From positions 1 to 6,619 of the forward strand of contig REGF01000059.1 of NCBI GenBank assembly GCA_003702465.1: DNA of 6,619 nucleotides, read 5' to 3'. Positions 1 to 6,089 of the stretch are shown piece by piece. A program made the position numbers and the translations under genes. Position 1 is the stretch's first letter. Each line of letters starts with the position of its first letter. The DNA is from Candidatus Nitrosomarinus sp. (GTDB taxonomy: Archaea > Thermoproteota > Nitrososphaeria > Nitrososphaerales > Nitrosopumilaceae). Under the pieces are notes generated by a model, which saw only the letters and a program-made list of their open reading frames with translations, did no database searches and was not told the origin of the DNA.

Positions 1-434
1 TATTCCTTTTCTTTAATCTGTTTTAATTTTTCACTTGACTCTTCAAAAAATTTCTCATATTTTTCAATATTTTCGTCATTCATTTTTGTTAAATCAAAAA
101 TTACTGTATTACTTCCAATCAAATTATTTTTTTCATCATAAAGACTTGTTGCTTGTAACAATCCTGAAAATGTGCTTTTATCTTGTCTGATAAATGTAAT
201 TTTTCTGTCGGTAACTTTACCTGTTTCAAACCAAATTTTTAATGAATCATTCATTGATTCCCATGATTCTTTTGGAACATGCTCAAAAATTGGTTTACCT
301 ATGATCTCTGATTTTGCATATCCTAAATTTGCTGCATATGTTGAATTACAGTCTAAAATAACGCCTATGGAGTTAATACGTCTCCACATCACTGGTGCAT
401 CTTTTAGAGTTTTTCTTGCTTCTGTTTGAGGCAT
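1..434 (-). CDS. PAS-domain sensor protein, N-terminal part (runs off left edge)
   Basis: The minus strand is open from an ATG at 432-434 to the window edge, giving 144 codons with no stop, so the C-terminus lies outside. Residues about 20-116 read as a PAS domain: a GVILDCN start, then NLGYAKSEIIGKPIFEHVP, a charged FIRQDKSTF strand, and the closing SNTVIFDLTK strand. PAS domains bind small ligands or cofactors, or mediate dimerisation, in cytosolic sensors. After residue 118 the chain is rich in Glu and Lys and looks like the start of a coiled-coil linker, which in many PAS proteins leads to a second PAS or a histidine kinase; that output domain cannot be seen. There is no signal peptide or membrane segment in the visible part. 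An in-frame TAA lies 25-27 bases upstream of the ATG, with no in-frame ATG between, so this start is well supported. The gene follows fen1 by 39 bases on the same strand. Confidence 0.85.
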   Translation of the reverse strand, partial: MPQTEARKTLKDAPVMWRRINSIGVILDCNSTYAANLGYAKSEIIGKPIFEHVPKESWESMNDSLKIWFETGKVTDRKITFIRQDKSTFSGLLQATSLYDEKNNLIGSNTVIFDLTKMNDENIEKYEKFFEESSEKLKQIKEKE

Positions 435-460
435 TTTTAAAATTGAACATACTAGTAATT

Positions 461-468
461 AAATTAAA
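461..468 (-). promoter_or_regulatory. Possible TATA box for the PAS gene
   Basis: Read on the minus strand this is TTTAATTT, centred about 31 bases before the PAS start codon, inside the short gap after fen1. It would let the PAS gene be transcribed separately from fen1. In DNA this AT-rich such matches occur by chance, so the call is tentative. Confidence 0.3.
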
Positions 469-473
469 TATTG

Positions 474-1496
474 TTAGAACCACTGATCTAGATTTTGACT
501 CTTTTTTTCAAGGGCTTTTTTTAATCTGTTTAGAGTTGATTGAATTCTATCTTCTGAAAAACTTCTTTCTTTAACTAAGTAATTTACAATTCCTTCATAA
601 TCCACTTCGTTAAATTTTATTTCATCCACATTGGCAACTTCTGGATTTAGAAAAATTTTTCTAATTTGTTCAAACTCGATTTCATTTAATTGCTCTTGAA
701 TTTGTGGTATGTCTTCAAGTCTTTTATGCTGTTTAATTAATTTCAGTGCTGTTTTTGGACCAATTCTTTCAAATCCATTTGGATTAAAATCAGTTCCAAT
801 CAAAATTCCTATATCTATCAATTCTTCTCTACTCATTTTAATTGATTCAAGAGTTTTTTTTGTTTCAATGATTTCTGGAACAATATCTATGTAGGTATTT
901 CTATTTGGAATTTTTCTTCTTCCACTACTTGTAAAATTCCTGACTAATCTTTTTGCACCGCATAAAATTGAATCATAATCTTGACTGGCTGAAGCATAAG
1001 CTTGTCCTGTGTTTGTTAGATGTGCAGCAGTGGCTTCTCCTTCAGATGGTGCTTCGATAAATGGAATTCCAAAATATGTTAAAAATTCTTTTGATTCTTT
1101 AACCATTCCGTCTTTCATACTGGTAGTTTGTTGAGCATACTTTCTTGCATCTTCTAGATTGCCTTCCGAAATTGCTTTTTCATATTTGATGGTTGCATCT
1201 TTTTTGATTTGTTTTCTACGTTCAATTTCTGCTGTTTTTAGCGATGGAGGTTTTCCATCAAAAACATAGACTGGTTTAATACCTAATGATAGAAAATTTA
1301 CATTTCTGTATAGTAATCCACTTAGATGACTGGTAATTCTTCCTTCTGAATCTGTTAATTGCAACCCATCTGGACCTCTAATGCTTGCTAAAAATTGGTA
1401 TATTGCATTATACGCATCAATTGCTATTATTTTATTTGAAAATGCTTCTAGTGTTGTTTTTTCTCGTATAACTAAATCTTTTAGATTTAATCCCAT
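474..1496 (-). CDS. fen: Flap endonuclease 1 (FEN1/XPG family)
   Basis: Structure-specific 5' nuclease that removes 5' flaps during Okazaki-fragment maturation and long-patch base excision repair, using two divalent metals. The 340-residue length is typical for archaeal FEN1. The N-terminal XPG region (about 1-105) and the internal XPG region (about 140-240) are both present. The catalytic acids expected in the archaeal family are all in place: D27, D80, E152, E154, D173, D175 and D236, with the signature stretches VFDGKPP, EAPSEGEA and SASQDYDS. The helix-hairpin-helix following D236 reads GFERIGPKTALKLI. The protein ends in LDQWF, which resembles the PCNA-interacting (PIP) box, but the usual Gln three residues before the Leu is Ser (see findings). 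The ATG at 1494-1496 gives the canonical MG(L/V) start of FEN1, whose N-terminus threads near the active site. It is divergent from the small gene at 1567 and is followed by the PAS gene on the same strand. Confidence 0.97.
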   Translation of the reverse strand: MGLNLKDLVIREKTTLEAFSNKIIAIDAYNAIYQFLASIRGPDGLQLTDSEGRITSHLSGLLYRNVNFLSLGIKPVYVFDGKPPSLKTAEIERRKQIKKDATIKYEKAISEGNLEDARKYAQQTTSMKDGMVKESKEFLTYFGIPFIEAPSEGEATAAHLTNTGQAYASASQDYDSILCGAKRLVRNFTSSGRRKIPNRNTYIDIVPEIIETKKTLESIKMSREELIDIGILIGTDFNPNGFERIGPKTALKLIKQHKRLEDIPQIQEQLNEIEFEQIRKIFLNPEVANVDEIKFNEVDYEGIVNYLVKERSFSEDRIQSTLNRLKKALEKKSQNLDQWF

Positions 1497-1534
1497 ACTT
1501 GATTTTTGTCTATCTGTAGTATTTTGTCTTTATC

Positions 1535-1544
1535 CTTTAATATC
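1535..1544. promoter_or_regulatory. Shared TATA-like element between fen1 and the divergent small gene
   Basis: The plus strand reads CTTTAATATC. The core TTTAATAT at 1536-1543 is centred about 27 bases before the ATG at 1567, the spacing expected for a leaderless archaeal transcript. On the minus strand the same bases read GATATTAAAG, 39-48 bases before the fen1 ATG, which would give a short leader of roughly 15-20 bases. One AT-rich patch may therefore serve both divergent genes. Assignment to the plus-strand gene is the stronger one. Confidence 0.45.
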
Positions 1545-1566
1545 GATCAACTAATTGTTTTTTGTA

Positions 1567-1830
1567 ATGGAAATTTCAGATATTCCTTTGAATCTTACTG
1601 ATAAAATTTTTCAAATTAAATTTAATTCGGATCATTCAATTGAAAAAATTATTTCTTATTTTCCCTTAACCCTGAAAGAACGTTCAATGCTTAATTCCAT
1701 ATCTGGTCAGGATGATTTTTCTAACTTTCATTCAATTTTTTCTGATACAGTTACTGATGATGAGTGGGATAAAACTAAAGAGCAGATCAAAAAAAGATTC
1801 CAAAATGAACTTTTTGATATAGATAATTAG
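1567..1830 (+). CDS. Small acidic protein of unknown function (87 aa)
   Basis: I do not recognise this protein. It has 87 residues, is soluble (no signal peptide or membrane helix), and has a charged C-terminal half with the stretch DDEWDKTKEQIKKRFQNEL that looks helical. There are no cysteines, so no zinc-binding site. A longer reading frame could begin at a TTG at 1555, but ATG 1567 is preferred because a TATA-like element lies about 27 bases upstream of it, fitting leaderless initiation, and the extra four residues (MFFV) add nothing recognisable. It is divergent from fen1 and sits just before tRNA-Ser. Codon usage matches neighbouring genes. It is probably a real, lineage-restricted gene; a DNA-metabolism role from the fen1 neighbourhood would only be a guess. 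Confidence 0.7.
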   Translation: MEISDIPLNLTDKIFQIKFNSDHSIEKIISYFPLTLKERSMLNSISGQDDFSNFHSIFSDTVTDDEWDKTKEQIKKRFQNELFDIDN

Positions 1831-1850
1831 CAAAAGTTCTTTCCATTTGT

Positions 1851-1858
1851 TTTATTAT
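1851..1858 (+). promoter_or_regulatory. TATA box for tRNA-Ser
   Basis: TTTATTAT lies 22-29 bases before the first base of the mature tRNA. This is the expected position for an archaeal tRNA promoter that starts at or near the mature 5' end. Confidence 0.5.
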
Positions 1859-1879
1859 GAAGATTATCTTACATTAATT

Positions 1880-1961
1880 GCCGGGGTAGCCAAGTGGTAA
1901 GGCGGCTGTCTCGAAAACAGCTACGTGAAAGCGTGCAGGGGTTCGAATCCCTTTCCCGGCG
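1880..1961 (+). tRNA. tRNA-Ser, anticodon CGA (decodes UCG)
   Basis: An 82-nt class II tRNA without intron. The acceptor stem is GCCGGGG (1880-1886) with UCCCGGC (1954-1960), including one G-U pair, and the discriminator is G at 1961, as expected for serine tRNAs. The D-arm contains the AGUGGUAAGGC stretch. The anticodon stem GCTGT/ACAGC (1905-1909, 1917-1921) closes the loop CTCGAAA, placing CGA at 1912-1914. The long variable arm (1922-1936) can form UACGU/GCGUG around a GAAA tetraloop; long arms are the main identity element for seryl-tRNA synthetase. The T-arm is AGGGG-TTCGAAT-CCCTT (1937-1953). CCA is not encoded, so it must be added by CCA-adding enzyme. Confidence 0.97.
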
Positions 1962-1978
1962 TTTAAAGATGTTTCAAA

Positions 1979-1989
1979 TTTTTTTAATT
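1979..1989 (+). terminator. T-rich terminator after tRNA-Ser
   Basis: Seven consecutive T residues (1979-1985) followed by AATTTT begin 18 bases after the tRNA 3' end. Archaeal RNA polymerase terminates at such oligo-T tracts in the non-template strand without needing a hairpin. The tract lies just outside the 3' end of the convergent nre gene, so it separates the two transcripts. Confidence 0.55.
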
Positions 1990-1999
1990 TTACTTTATC

Positions 2000-3157
2000 T
2001 TAAAAATAATCTGCAAGTGTTTTTTGTCTAATTAATTCTATAATTTTTCCATTTTTTATCCATTCCTTTTTAGTAACACTTGTTTTTGTTGCTGCAATTT
2101 CTATTGCATTATTAAAATCTGAAATAACAATTGGGGTTGTTTTCATTGCTTCTCTAATTCCTTCTCTAACTTGCCATACACCTACTGGAATTGAATATTC
2201 TGGTCTTATTTCTCTAAAAATTAAAACTCCTGATTGAATCTTATTTTTTAAAAGATATTCTGATACAGCTAATTTTCCAGCAAAATAGGCGCCTGCAATA
2301 TGTGGTGGATGCTTAATTCCACGTGCATCTTCATAATCTGAACCAAATCCTATTATTCCATTTGAATACCACGCTTCAATCATTTCAAACATCCATCTAT
2401 GTGGGAATAGAATTACTGAAAAAATATTTCCTAAATGTTCATAAGAAAATATTTTACAAACATCGATTACATTATTTTCTAAAATATTTTCTACAATTGA
2501 TTTTGAAATTATATCATCTGTTGCAGTAATACTCCATTTTGTTGGAACTAATTTTCTTTTTTTACCTAACATTCCTATACTAAAACATTTTTGAATTTTT
2601 GAAATCTCAATTCCTGAATTATATAGTTTTAAAACTGCATCTGATGCATCCATATCTTTATCATAAAATATTTTTTCAATTGGTTTGGATGAAGTACTTC
2701 CAGAAAATTTTGCAGATTTTATTTCTCCTATTGGGCCAAATGGTGCACTTTCACCATTAATTGATATGTTTGATGAAACTTTTTTGTTAAAAATTAAATC
2801 TAAATCTGTTGGTTTTGATGACATTGTAACTTCTTGAAGATTTTCAATATATCTTCCCTCAGTTTGTTCAATAGGTACTTTTTGAATTCCTCTTACTAAA
2901 TTTAAACGAAAATTTACAATTTCTTCTAATGATTTTCCTTTCCATTTTTCAGGATTGTCTAGTAACTCTGTATTTCCGTGAATTGGAGGAACAAGTGGAC
3001 CTACAAACACTTTGGGATAATTATGTGATCCCACAAAAACTGATGGTGGACTGGTGCCACTAATTTCATTTGATGAAAATAAATTTCCATATTTTGATAA
3101 TGATTCATGCCATTTTGATAAAATTGATCGTCTGATATCTTCAGAGTTTGATGACAT
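2000..3157 (-). CDS. Nre-family DNA repair protein (NreA-like) with C-terminal PIP box
   Basis: 385 residues matching the archaeal Nre family (Pfam Nre N- and C-terminal regions, formerly DUF650/DUF651). Recognisable stretches are SVFVGSHNYPKVFVGPLVPP (about 39-58), VPTKWSITATDD (about 204-215), HRWMFEMIEAW (about 253-263) and PVGVWQVREGIREAM near the C-terminus. The last eight residues, QKTLADYF, form a full PCNA-interacting motif (Q-x-x-L-x-x-Y-F). Work in Haloferax volcanii linked NreA to DNA-damage tolerance and PCNA binding; the biochemical activity is not assigned here. The N-terminal Cys-rich zinc motif I expect in many euryarchaeal Nre proteins is absent: the first 58 residues contain no Cys, and only two Cys occur in the whole chain. 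The ATG at 3155-3157 has a TATA-like element about 29 bases upstream. It converges with tRNA-Ser and diverges from the BtuF-like gene. Confidence 0.9.
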   Translation of the reverse strand: MSSNSEDIRRSILSKWHESLSKYGNLFSSNEISGTSPPSVFVGSHNYPKVFVGPLVPPIHGNTELLDNPEKWKGKSLEEIVNFRLNLVRGIQKVPIEQTEGRYIENLQEVTMSSKPTDLDLIFNKKVSSNISINGESAPFGPIGEIKSAKFSGSTSSKPIEKIFYDKDMDASDAVLKLYNSGIEISKIQKCFSIGMLGKKRKLVPTKWSITATDDIISKSIVENILENNVIDVCKIFSYEHLGNIFSVILFPHRWMFEMIEAWYSNGIIGFGSDYEDARGIKHPPHIAGAYFAGKLAVSEYLLKNKIQSGVLIFREIRPEYSIPVGVWQVREGIREAMKTTPIVISDFNNAIEIAATKTSVTKKEWIKNGKIIELIRQKTLADYF

Positions 3158-3164
3158 AGTTATT

Positions 3165-3183
3165 TGTGCCTAAAATGTGCCTA
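3165..3183 (-). repeat. Direct repeat of TAGGCACA in the nre promoter
   Basis: On the minus strand TAGGCACA occurs twice (3176-3183 and 3165-3172), offset by 11 bases, close to one helical turn. The pair sits between the TATA-like element and the nre start codon, the outer copy touching the TATA box. That position suits a repressor site covering the transcription start, but binding is only inferred. Confidence 0.5.
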
Positions 3184-3189
3184 TTAACT
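3182..3189 (-). promoter_or_regulatory. TATA-like element for nre
   Basis: On the minus strand the bases read AGTTAATA, centred about 29 bases before the nre ATG, consistent with a leaderless or nearly leaderless transcript. It abuts the TAGGCACA repeat pair. Confidence 0.4.
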
Positions 3190-3227
3190 TGACTAATTTC
3201 AAAAATTCTTATGTTATTAAAAAAATG

Positions 3228-3234
3228 TTTAAAC
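3228..3234 (+). promoter_or_regulatory. TATA-like element for the BtuF-like gene
   Basis: TTTAAAC is centred about 26 bases before the ATG at 3257, matching leaderless archaeal promoter spacing. No Shine-Dalgarno sequence precedes the ATG. Confidence 0.45.
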
Positions 3235-3256
3235 TTTCAATGATTTAGATCAAAAT

Positions 3257-4180
3257 ATGGATGTTCAAAGAATTGTTTCATTTTTACCTAGTGCTACTGA
3301 ATTACTTTATGAATTTGATGTCTCAGATAAATTATTTGGAGTTACTCATGAATGCAATTATCCAGAAGATGCAAAATTAAAACCACAGGTTATTTCTTCT
3401 GTAATAAATTCTGATAAATTATCAAGTAATGAAATCAATACTGTTACTTGTACGCTATTGAATGAAGGAAAAAATATTTTTGAACTAAATAAAAAAAATC
3501 TAATTAATGCAAATCCTGATTTAATTATTTCACAAGAAACCTGTGAAGTTTGTGCAGCTTACACAAATCAGATTAAACTTGCACTGGAAATTCTTCCTAA
3601 AAAGCCTCAATTGTATTCAATGGACCCACATAATCTAAAAGAAATTCTTGAATCTGTAACTCAATTAGGACAGATTTTGGATAAAGAAGAAAAGGCAGTA
3701 CAAATTCTGAATTCATTACAAGCAAGAATTCAAAAATTACAAAATCTTGGTAATGAAAAAATTCCTCGTGTTTTAGCAATTGAATGGATTGAACCCTTTT
3801 TTACTGCTGGTCATTGGATTCCTGAAATGATTGAAATCTCTGGCGGAATTAATTTAATTAGTAAAATTGGTGAGCATTCAAGACGTATGAGTATGGATGA
3901 AATAATTGCATCTGATCCTGATATTGTTATTTTGATGCCTTGTGGATTTGATACTGCGAGAACCATATCTGAATACAAGTCAATTTTAAAGAAAAATCAT
4001 GCCTGGAATTCATTAAAATCTGTAAAAAATGATCAAATCTACGCTGTTGATGCAAATTCCTATTTTAGTAAACCAAGTATTCGAACAATCGATGGTTTGG
4101 AAATCTTGGCAAAAATTATTCAACCTGAGAAATTTAAAGATTTGATTGTTCCTGTAAACTCGTTTTCAAAAATTTCTTGA
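3257..4180 (+). CDS. BtuF-like helical-backbone receptor protein, cytosolic
   Basis: 307 residues resembling the periplasmic-binding-protein fold of the BtuF/FecB class (COG0614), commonly annotated as cobalamin-binding or ABC-transporter substrate-binding protein. The start RIVSFLPSATELLYEF (residues 5-20) is the classic N-terminal strand and helix. GVTHECNYP (28-36), SQETCEVCAAY (92-102, with C96-x-x-C99), AIEWIEPFFTAGHWIPEMIE in the middle, and MPCGFD in the C-terminal lobe are hallmarks of the subfamily that lacks export signals. There is no signal peptide, lipobox or membrane anchor: the mature-type sequence begins within five residues of Met. No permease or ATPase gene is adjacent. Its role as a transporter receptor is therefore doubtful and the ligand is not determined; a corrinoid or other metal complex is a family-based guess. 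The next gene on the same strand begins 35 bases later. Confidence 0.85.
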   Translation: MDVQRIVSFLPSATELLYEFDVSDKLFGVTHECNYPEDAKLKPQVISSVINSDKLSSNEINTVTCTLLNEGKNIFELNKKNLINANPDLIISQETCEVCAAYTNQIKLALEILPKKPQLYSMDPHNLKEILESVTQLGQILDKEEKAVQILNSLQARIQKLQNLGNEKIPRVLAIEWIEPFFTAGHWIPEMIEISGGINLISKIGEHSRRMSMDEIIASDPDIVILMPCGFDTARTISEYKSILKKNHAWNSLKSVKNDQIYAVDANSYFSKPSIRTIDGLEILAKIIQPEKFKDLIVPVNSFSKIS

Positions 4181-4215
4181 GAATTCCTTATCTATGATAA
4201 TATTTTAGATCATAT

Positions 4216-4416
4216 ATGGTTAGAGCAAAATTAACAGAAGATCAAAAAGAAAAAGCAAAAAAAGAACAAAAAACTAGAGCAAAACAATCTCGTGCAGCTC
4301 GAAGAAGTGGGAAAAGTATGAAAACTGAAGGAAAAGTAACTAAATCTTCTTCAAAAACAAAAGAATCTAGATCGTCTAAGAAAATTGCTACCATAAAAAA
4401 GCGAACTAGAAGCTAA
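4216..4416 (+). CDS. Small Lys/Arg-rich basic protein (66 aa), possible nucleic-acid binder
   Basis: Unrecognised protein of 66 residues with 17 Lys and 8 Arg against 6 Asp/Glu, so about 38% basic and a net charge near +19. It also has 10 Ser and no Cys, Trp, Tyr or Phe, which argues for a largely disordered chain. The first half (LTEDQKEKAKKEQKTRAKQS) could form a charged helix; the second half is Ser/Lys-rich, like the tails of H1-type or other chromatin-binding proteins. A nucleic-acid-binding role (DNA, rRNA or tRNA) is an inference from charge alone. Start ATG 4216 is the only good one. A weak TATA-like TTATCTAT lies at 4188-4195, about 25 bases upstream, and an eight-T terminator follows the stop, so it may be a single-gene transcript despite following the BtuF-like gene by 35 bases. 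Confidence 0.7.
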   Translation: MVRAKLTEDQKEKAKKEQKTRAKQSRAARRSGKSMKTEGKVTKSSSKTKESRSSKKIATIKKRTRS

Positions 4417-4423
4417 TTTTGCC

Positions 4424-4431
4424 TTTTTTTT
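4424..4431 (+). terminator. Oligo-T terminator after the basic-protein gene
   Basis: Eight consecutive T residues begin eight bases after the TAA stop of the basic-protein gene, with a TTTT tract just before them. This is a typical hairpin-free archaeal termination signal and separates that gene from the DUF432-mscS unit. Confidence 0.6.
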
Positions 4432-4503
4432 GTCTATGATTTCTAATGTTATTGACAATGAAAGTTGTTAATCTACCAATTCTATGCTCATCTTCTATTA
4501 AAA

Positions 4504-5265
4504 ATGAAAATAATGAGCAATAATTCTGAAAAATCTTTTTCCGATTTTGGTATTTATGATTTAGACGATCAAATAGAGTTCATACTTCCAAATACGTTAA
4601 TCAAATTTACTAGAATTAGTGATAATGCTTTTTCTTACTATCGTGAAAATTCTGAAGGAATAGTAATTGAAAAAATAATTCCTGTAAAATCAGATACCAC
4701 TAAAATTGAATTGGCTCCTATTCGACCACTCAATTATCCTGCTAGAAGAACTAATCATATTTTCTTACAATTTGATAAAGAAATCTATCTTAGCGAAAAT
4801 TCTGCAGCCAGTATTTTTGTCAATTGTCCAATTGAAATAGGTGTTTTTTTAGTTCATGACTCTAATCATGATTCTCTTGACTGGGTAACTTGTGACCCAT
4901 TAAATTCTCGATTTGGCTTGTATGGTTCTCCTGATACAGGTACTTTGTGTAAATATGCAAAAGTTTCAATGGCTACTGATTACAATGATTCTGAACCTTA
5001 TGTTGAAGCTGTAATGCAAATTGTTGTTGAGAATACTTTGTCATTTGGACAATCAATTAGTAAAGTTGTTTTTCCAATTACTGATAACAATCTCTATTAT
5101 CAAAATTCTAAAGCTATAGTTGATGGATTAAAAATTACAATGAAAAAACGTGCTGCTGTAAATATTGCTGATGTTCAAACAACTTCTCTTGAAACTGATT
5201 GGTCTACATCTCCTACTTGGGAGGATAAAACAGCTAGTACACATATGGAGATGGGATTGGAATAA
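4504..5265 (+). CDS. DUF432 family protein, partner of the downstream MscS channel
   Basis: A soluble protein of 253 residues that I assign to DUF432, an archaeal family of unknown function. The best-supported stretches are the central RPLNYPARRTNHIFLQF and IEIGVFL, and GLYGSPDTGTLCKY (about 138-151), followed by a beta-rich C-terminal half. There is no signal peptide or membrane segment. The frame is open back to a TTG at 4465, but the extra residues are not characteristic; ATG 4504 (MKIMSNN) and ATG 4513 (MSNNSEK) are the realistic starts and cannot be separated by a ribosome-binding site, as none is visible. The TAA stop (5263-5265) shares one base with the ATG of the mscS gene, so the two are almost certainly co-transcribed and translationally coupled. 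This suggests a cytosolic accessory or regulatory partner of the channel, but no activity is known to me. Confidence 0.85.
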   Translation: MKIMSNNSEKSFSDFGIYDLDDQIEFILPNTLIKFTRISDNAFSYYRENSEGIVIEKIIPVKSDTTKIELAPIRPLNYPARRTNHIFLQFDKEIYLSENSAASIFVNCPIEIGVFLVHDSNHDSLDWVTCDPLNSRFGLYGSPDTGTLCKYAKVSMATDYNDSEPYVEAVMQIVVENTLSFGQSISKVVFPITDNNLYYQNSKAIVDGLKITMKKRAAVNIADVQTTSLETDWSTSPTWEDKTASTHMEMGLE

Positions 5266-6089
5266 TGATTTTAGAATTTCTTCAAAGTTTATCTGAAATG
5301 CAAATTGTTGGAGAATTAACTGTACTCTCTTTGTTAATTGGTGGTGTTATAATGGCCGGCGGTGTAATAATTGCTAAAATTGCAAAATTACTTTTTCATA
5401 AATATTATGCCCCTTCTTTACCTAAAGATACTGCACAAAATATTAGTAAATTAATCTACTTTGGAATTTTAATAATTTCATTTTTGGGTTTTACATCCAG
5501 TCAAGGAATTGATTTATCTGGAATTATGGTGGCTGGAGGAATCTTTGCTGTGGTAATTGGTTTTGCTACACAGTCTGTTGTTTCAAATTTAATTTCTGGA
5601 TTATTCTTAATTGTTGAAAAACCTGCAAAACATGGTGATACAATTGAACTACCTGATATGGGAATTTCAGGAACTCTGTTGGATATAGGTACATTTTCTA
5701 GTAAAGTTAGAAGATTTGATGGAACTGTCACTCGAATTCCAAATGAAAAATTTTTTACATCTAATATTCGTTCATTAACCTTATCTACTGTCAGAAGAGC
5801 TGATGCAACTGTTGGAATTTCATATCAATCTGACATAGATCATGCTATTTTGGCTATGAAAAATGAAATTTTTCAAACAATGCCCTTTATTCTTCAAATT
5901 CCAGAACCAGAATTTCGTACTGAAGAATTAGGTGATTCTAGTGTGAATATTCATGTATACGTTTGGCATCCTCGTGATGATTGGAGTAATGCTCAACCTA
6001 TTCTTCTTAATACCCTTAAACGTGCACTTGATAAATCTGGAATTGAAATTCCTTTCCCTCAAAGAGTAATTTGGAGTGGAAAAGATTAG
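5265..6089 (+). CDS. Small-conductance mechanosensitive channel, MscS family
   Basis: 274 residues with the core MscS architecture. Hydrophobic helices lie at about 18-40 (TM1) and 60-80 (TM2). The pore-lining TM3 at about 84-116 is Gly/Ala-rich (GIMVAGGIFAVVIGFATQS, then SNLISGLFLIVEKP). Next comes the beta domain with the KHGDTIEL and TRIPNEKFF stretches (about 121-165) and an alpha/beta C-terminal domain reaching IPFPQRVIW at the end, the usual MscS terminus. Such channels form heptamers that open under membrane tension and release solutes after hypo-osmotic shock. The ATG overlaps the DUF432 stop by one base, supporting this start. The 3' end overlaps the convergent membrane-protein gene by four bases. 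Confidence 0.95.
   Translation: MILEFLQSLSEMQIVGELTVLSLLIGGVIMAGGVIIAKIAKLLFHKYYAPSLPKDTAQNISKLIYFGILIISFLGFTSSQGIDLSGIMVAGGIFAVVIGFATQSVVSNLISGLFLIVEKPAKHGDTIELPDMGISGTLLDIGTFSSKVRRFDGTVTRIPNEKFFTSNIRSLTLSTVRRADATVGISYQSDIDHAILAMKNEIFQTMPFILQIPEPEFRTEELGDSSVNIHVYVWHPRDDWSNAQPILLNTLKRALDKSGIEIPFPQRVIWSGKD

Noticed and set aside
172..429. Plus-strand open frame of 85 codons
   Set aside because: It lies opposite the PAS-domain gene, whose protein is clearly recognisable on the minus strand; the plus-strand product has no recognisable motif.
709..894. Plus-strand open frame inside fen1
   Set aside because: Antisense to the conserved D236/helix-hairpin-helix part of FEN1; hydrophobic low-complexity product expected from reversed AT-rich coding sequence.
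1555..1566. TTG start giving a 91-residue form of the small protein next to fen1
   Set aside because: ATG 1567 has a TATA-like element at leaderless spacing; the TTG has no supporting ribosome-binding site.
2323..2529. Plus-strand open frame inside nre
   Set aside because: Antisense shadow of the Nre coding region with a Leu/His-rich product lacking any motif.
3597..3779. Minus-strand open frame inside the BtuF-like gene
   Set aside because: Antisense shadow; the plus-strand protein is well supported.
4465..4503. TTG start adding a short hydrophobic N-terminus to the DUF432 protein
   Set aside because: The added residues resemble translated intergenic DNA, no ribosome-binding site precedes the TTG, and two ATG codons follow closely at 4504 and 4513.
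5501..5731. Minus-strand open frame inside mscS
   Set aside because: Antisense to the conserved TM3 and beta domain of the channel.
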